Assembly (NCBI RefSeq): GCF_009650095.1
Contig: NZ_CP045915.1
Span: forward strand, 186,001 to 250,000
Source: Gracilibacillus salitolerans
GTDB taxonomy: Bacteria; Bacillota; Bacilli; Bacillales; Amphibacillaceae
Direction: 5' to 3'
Length of the DNA stretch: 64,000 nt
The translations under genes and the position numbers were made by a program. Numbering within the stretch: position 1 is the stretch's first letter; every line of letters begins with the position of its first letter. This document shows positions 60,861-64,000 of the stretch, piece by piece. The notes beneath the pieces were generated by a model that was not told the origin of the DNA, ran no database searches, and saw nothing but the letters and a program-made list of their open reading frames with translations.

Positions 60861-60891
60861 ATGCTGTTTGAAGTTGTTTTTCAGACGGCAT
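60861..60891 (+). terminator. Inverted pair of Neisseria-type DNA uptake sequences
   Basis: TTCAGACGGCAT (60880-60891) is the exact reverse complement of the 12-mer Neisseria uptake sequence ATGCCGTCTGAA. ATGCTGTTTGAA (60861-60872) is a two-mismatch copy in opposite orientation, so the two form a stem followed by TTTTATTTTTTT, the usual DUS terminator layout after Neisseria genes. A second DUS-like 12-mer, TTCAGGCAACCT (60902-60913), follows. Confidence 0.9.
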
Positions 60892-60994
60892 TTTTATTTT
60901 TTTCAGGCAACCTAAAGGAAGATACGACCAATTTTGCCAAATTTTTTGTGAGCTTATGGCTTGTTTATTTTCATTTTGGGGAAATTATTTTTCG

Positions 60995-61734
60995 GGTTCT
61001 GTTGCAAAGTTCTTTTTATAGTATAATGTAATCAAAAAAATGAGGTGCTTGGGATGAATTATTTCAGATATGCATTAAGTTATCGTGATATATCTGAAAT
61101 ACTTAGAGAACACGGCATAGAAGTACATCATTAAACCATCTATCGTAGGGTTCAAGAATATGCACCTATTTTATATAATATTGGGAAGAAAAAGAATAAG
61201 AAAGCTTATTATAAATGGCGTATTGACGAAACGTATATCAAAATCAAAGGGAAGTGGCATTATCTGTATAGAGCTATTGACGCAGATGGTCATACACTAG
61301 ATATATGGTTAAGAAAAGCACGTGATCATCAATCAGCCTATACATTTATAAAGCGTTTAATTAAGGAATTCGGAAAACCTAAAATGGTAATAACTGATCA
61401 AGCACCTTCAACGAAGGTTGCTATGAGCAAAATTATCAAAGTATTTAACTTAAATACAAATAGTCATTGTACTTCCAAGTATCTTAATAATTGAATTGAA
61501 CAAGATCATCGACATGTCAAACGGGGAAAAGTAAAATATCAAAGTCTAAGTACTGCTAAGAATACACTTAAAGGTATCGAATGTATTTACGACTTATATA
61601 AAAAGAACCGTAGGTCTCTAAGCTCTATGGTTTTTCGCCATGCCACGAAATCAAACAAATGTTGGCAAGTTAATGAGTTCAGTAATGAGTATCATGTTTA
61701 TATATTTAATTTTGGAGACTTTGCAACAGAAACC
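60995..61734 (+). mobile_element. Degenerate IS6-family element (IS257/IS431-like)
   Basis: Left end GGTTCTGTTGCAAAGTT (60995-61011) and right end ACTTTGCAACAGAAACC (61718-61734, one inserted base) define a ~740-bp element. IS257/IS431 is about 790 bp; the difference fits an internal deletion of about 54 bp at the transposase start. Confidence 0.9.
61054..61673 (+). pseudogene. IS257/IS431-like transposase pseudogene
   Basis: The protein reads MNYFRY joined straight to ALSYRDISEILREHG, which lacks about 18 residues of the usual N-terminus. The DDE residues are recognisable in RIDETYIKIKGKW, VITDQAPSTKVAM and IEQDHRH. There are nonsense codons TAA (61132-61134) and TGA (61492-61494), and a frameshift near 61615. 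Reading frame can be followed to MLAS-stop at 61673. It cannot transpose itself. Confidence 0.9.
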
Positions 61735-62042
61735 TTTTACATGTATATTTGTACTTTGCTGCACAGTACAACGATACTATTCAATAGATAAGGGTATTGA
61801 ACAATAGGCTCTAGTATTGCATACTGTTATTTTTATATAAGAAAGTATGAAGAGAAAACCTTTCATTATATATACTTTTCTTATTGACGGCGAAGGTTAC
61901 CTAAAATTCTAGAGAACATATGACATAATAAGTTAAATAAAATACGATAAATGACATTATATATTAAAATATATGACACTTTTATGTAAAAAAAGTCGTA
62001 TTTTTTACGGTTGTTTTGTGACAAATTATATTAAAATTCATA
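61735..62042 (+). other. AT-rich stretch with transposon-end-like motifs; no gene
   Basis: No gene is visible. From 61952 it holds TGACATTATATATTAAAA and TGTGACAAATTATATTAAAA-type motifs, in inverse orientation to those in the direct repeat that begins at 62043. A 24-bp arm at 62017-62040 pairs with 62051-62074 (22 of 24 positions). Confidence 0.6.
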
Positions 62043-62230
62043 GTGTTCTGTGAATTTTAATATAAAATGTCACAGTCTTGAACATAATTTGTCATAGAAT
62101 TCTAATATATAAATGTCATAGATCAGTAGCAATAAAGATATTTCTTTTAGAATAAAGTTGTTCCACAATCGGCCAGGTTGTGGAACAACTCTTTTTATTA
62201 CGTAGTAGACCTTTACTGCGCAACAATTAA
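62043..62230 (+). repeat. Right copy of ~190-bp direct repeat (island boundary)
   Basis: Second copy of 53028-53218 in the same orientation, including the tandem AATTTTAATATAAAATGTCAC motifs, the terminator hairpin (62158-62198) and ACGTAGTAGAC. See the left copy. Confidence 0.85.
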
Positions 62231-62530
62231 CTTCAATTTCAGGACAATAAAGATTATGTATAAGTTGAGAATAAATCCTCTTGCTAAACAAGACTTGTTA
62301 TGATGTTTATGTATCATCGATCTATCGAATTTGTCTTCTTCCTCTTCTTCTCCTTTCCTATCCCAAGGCCTTACTTTCTAGTTATGCACAGTCTGATAAT
62401 AGAGAGAAAGGTCATATGTTGTTTCCTACGGGGAAGACATTTGTCTTTCCCGTAGGAGGTAATTGAATTGCAAGGTTCATTTTTGGGTTTTGATTAATTA
62501 CGGTAAACCTTAACACGAGTGAGTAACATG
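62231..62530 (+). other. Gap with a long palindrome; no gene
   Basis: CCTACGGGGAAGAC (62425-62438) and GTCTTTCCCGTAGG (62443-62456) form a 14-bp stem with one wobble pair and an ATTT loop. No T-run follows on either strand. It may be a terminator of weak type for the minus-strand hydrolase gene or an RNA element. A short open frame over it (62281-62466) has no support. Confidence 0.5.
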
Positions 62531-63391
62531 TTAATTTAAACGATTTTGCAAAAATTGTTTTATTAAGTAAACACTCTTTCCCAATTCTTCTTCTAATGGA
62601 AAATGCCCGGTATTCAATAAATGCACTTCGCAGTCATTAAGATCGTTTTGAAAAGCTAATGCTCCTTCAGGTCCGAAAAATATGTCGTTTTTGCCCCATA
62701 TAGCTAGTGTCGGAGGCTGGTAAGTTCTAAAGAACTCATGCCAATTGGGATACTGTTTAAGATTGTTTCTGTAGTCGTATTGCAAAGCAAGTTGTATTTC
62801 ATCATTCCCTGGACGATCCAAAACCAATTGGTCCATATTCCATGCGTCGGGACTAATTCGTTCAGAGTTACGAGTTCCCTTTGTATATTGATACTTTGTA
62901 AAGTCCGCAGATAAAATAAATCTTATATTATTTTTATTTTCTTCGTTAGGGTTTTCCCAATACGTACGAACAGGATCCCAAGCAGGCAATAAACCCTCCT
63001 CATAAGCATTTCCGTTTTGAGTTATGATGGCTTGAATGCGTTCAGGATGTTTTGATGCCAATCTAAATCCTACTGGAGCCCCATAATCATGAACATAGAT
63101 ACTAAATTTTTCTATGTTTAATTCCTGTACAAACTCATTGATCAGAAGAGCAAAGTTATCAAATGTATATTCAAAATCCTCTATTTTTGGTTGATCACTA
63201 TTCCCGAACCCTGGATAATCTGGTGCCACAATATGAAACTGATCCATTAGCTCTGTTATTAAGTTTCGATACATATGAGAAGAGGAAGGAAAGCCGTGAA
63301 GTAACAGAATTGTTGGATTCTCCTTATCACCAGCTTCGCGATAAAAGATATTAACGTCCTTAATACTTATTGTTTTGTATTCCACTAGCAT
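62531..63391 (-). CDS. Alpha/beta hydrolase with Asp nucleophile (epoxide hydrolase/haloalkane dehalogenase-like)
   Basis: A 286-aa alpha/beta hydrolase. The oxyanion motif LLHGFPSSSHM (about residues 30-40) and the nucleophile elbow VHDYGAPVGF (Asp about residue 104) place it in the epoxide hydrolase/dehalogenase branch, not the serine branch. A cap domain covers about 135-215, and GTGHFPLEEE-like sequence (NTGHFPLEEE) carries the catalytic His. GAGGTG precedes the ATG. It is divergent from an ABATE-type regulator, with which it shares an operator-bearing gap. Confidence 0.9.
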   Translation of the reverse strand: MLVEYKTISIKDVNIFYREAGDKENPTILLLHGFPSSSHMYRNLITELMDQFHIVAPDYPGFGNSDQPKIEDFEYTFDNFALLINEFVQELNIEKFSIYVHDYGAPVGFRLASKHPERIQAIITQNGNAYEEGLLPAWDPVRTYWENPNEENKNNIRFILSADFTKYQYTKGTRNSERISPDAWNMDQLVLDRPGNDEIQLALQYDYRNNLKQYPNWHEFFRTYQPPTLAIWGKNDIFFGPEGALAFQNDLNDCEVHLLNTGHFPLEEELGKSVYLIKQFLQNRLN

Positions 63392-63484
63392 ATTATCACC
63401 TCATATAATTATAATTGATAACCCATTGAGCAGCCCAACAAATTGGAAACATCTAATTCATACGAATGCTTATCAACCCCCTCT

Positions 63485-63575
63485 TTTATAACCGTTAAAA
63501 ATAATTTTTAGAAGTTACAACTCCATCGTATAGCACTTTTTATAACTTGTCAAATGCAATTTTAACGGTTATAAT
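63485..63575 (+). promoter_or_regulatory. Divergent promoters with a matching operator on each -10 box
   Basis: TTATAACCGTTAAAA (63486-63500) and its exact inverted match save the centre, TTTTAACGGTTATAA (63560-63574), lie 59 bp apart. The right one overlaps the -10 of TTGTCA-17 nt-TATAAT (63547-63575, plus strand). The left one overlaps the -10 of TTCTAA-17 nt-TATAAA (63513-63485, minus strand). Each contains the 9-bp palindrome TAAC-S-GTTA. Confidence 0.75.
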
Positions 63576-63595
63576 TATTACGAGGTGAGCAAGTT

Positions 63596-64000
63596 ATGGA
63601 TAAATCAATATTTATATTAGGTGGAACTGCGTGGATAAACCTTGTTAATACAACCTATATCTCTAATAACAAAGAGGTTGACATTTTAGCTGATAAATCA
63701 AGTACTCTTCAATGGCTAAAGGAAAATAATCTTTTACGGGAGTCTGATGCCATCGATTTAGAGAACAAAGAATTAATTAATTCGTTAATCATCGAGCTTC
63801 ATTCACTCCGTAAACTTTGCAACATCATTTTGTTTGATATAGAACAAAAAGGTGAGGTTTCTCTAAATGCAACCAATCAATTAAAAAAAATTGTTGAGAA
63901 GTTGAAAGTTAACATAACAATTAATTCAGAGAATAACAACTTAAAGATGGTATCTGAAGGAGTAACAGTTGAGGATCACGTATTGTACAATATTATCGGT
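63596..64000 (+). CDS. ABATE/CGNR-type transcriptional regulator (3' end outside window)
   Basis: The first 135 residues of a protein with an ABATE domain (GGTAWINLVNTTYI near residues 9-22, then LADKSSTLQWLKENNLL and LHSLRKLCNIILFD). The family continues with a CGNR zinc finger that binds DNA, which here would fall beyond the window edge. GAGGTG lies 8 nt before ATG 63596. It is divergent from the hydrolase and probably controls it and itself. Confidence 0.85.
   Translation, partial: MDKSIFILGGTAWINLVNTTYISNNKEVDILADKSSTLQWLKENNLLRESDAIDLENKELINSLIIELHSLRKLCNIILFDIEQKGEVSLNATNQLKKIVEKLKVNITINSENNNLKMVSEGVTVEDHVLYNIIG

Noticed and set aside
60902..60913. TTCAGGCAACCT as proof of a specific Neisseriaceae genus (variant uptake dialect)
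   Set aside because: It is only a near match to known DUS dialects, so it cannot name the donor; kept only as supporting context.
62281..62466. 61-residue frame after the right direct repeat
   Set aside because: No ribosome binding site and its end coincides with the palindrome; no recognisable protein.

Overview
The window is chromosomal DNA from a low-GC, spore-forming member of the Bacillaceae. The sporulation and germination genes (cwlD, gerD, kbaA, pdaB), the SigW/RsiW pair, the CdaA/CdaR/GlmM block and the gene order all point there. The 16S sequence and the osmotic/surface gene content suggest a halotolerant genus near Gracilibacillus, Oceanobacillus or Virgibacillus, but no genus can be fixed from reading alone.

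Layout. 1-0.44 kb: tail of an alpha/beta hydrolase gene. 0.5-14.9 kb: the S10-spc-alpha superoperon (rpsJ to rplQ, with secY, adk, infA and rpoA), complete except that the methionine aminopeptidase gene map, usual between adk and infA, is absent. 15.5-19.9 kb: ecfA1-ecfA2-ecfT-truA and rplM-rpsI. 20.0-34.4 kb: an accessory block inserted into conserved synteny. It begins with an integrase relic, then carries a giant surface phosphatase with an LPETA sorting signal, a DJ-1/PfpI protein, a secreted pectate lyase, an HxlR regulator divergent from an LLM oxidoreductase/FMN reductase pair, and a TAXI-TRAP transporter. 34.6-39.1 kb: cwlD, salA, gerD, kbaA, pdaB and a small conserved ORF. 39.1-45.6 kb: an rRNA operon (16S-tRNA-Ile-tRNA-Ala-23S-5S) followed by nine tRNA genes. 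45.8-53.0 kb: sigW-rsiW, cdaA-cdaR-glmM, and glmS behind a glmS ribozyme.

53.0-62.2 kb is a second accessory island bracketed by two ~190-bp direct repeats. It holds a MarR regulator with three matching operator-like palindromes, a collapsed LLM monooxygenase pseudogene, a nitroreductase, an MFS drug exporter, and then a segment lying between two decayed IS6-family copies: an LLM fragment, a nitronate monooxygenase, an alpha/beta hydrolase and a full-length NtaA-type LLM monooxygenase. Immediately after that last gene lies an exact Neisseria-type 12-mer DNA uptake sequence arranged as an inverted pair. This is strong evidence that at least this gene came from a Neisseriaceae donor. 62.5-64.0 kb: an epoxide-hydrolase/dehalogenase-like gene divergent from a truncated ABATE-domain regulator, with matching operator-like repeats on both -10 boxes.

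Functionally the conserved parts are translation, secretion, vitamin uptake (ECF), cell-envelope stress, c-di-AMP/peptidoglycan precursor control and sporulation. The accessory parts are dominated by flavin-dependent oxidoreductases, hydrolases and extracellular polysaccharide use. The most noteworthy items are the Neisseria uptake sequence inside a Bacillaceae genome, the direct-repeat-bounded island, the MarR and ABATE operator sets, and a set of mutually exclusive hairpins between the glmS ribozyme and the glmS start.
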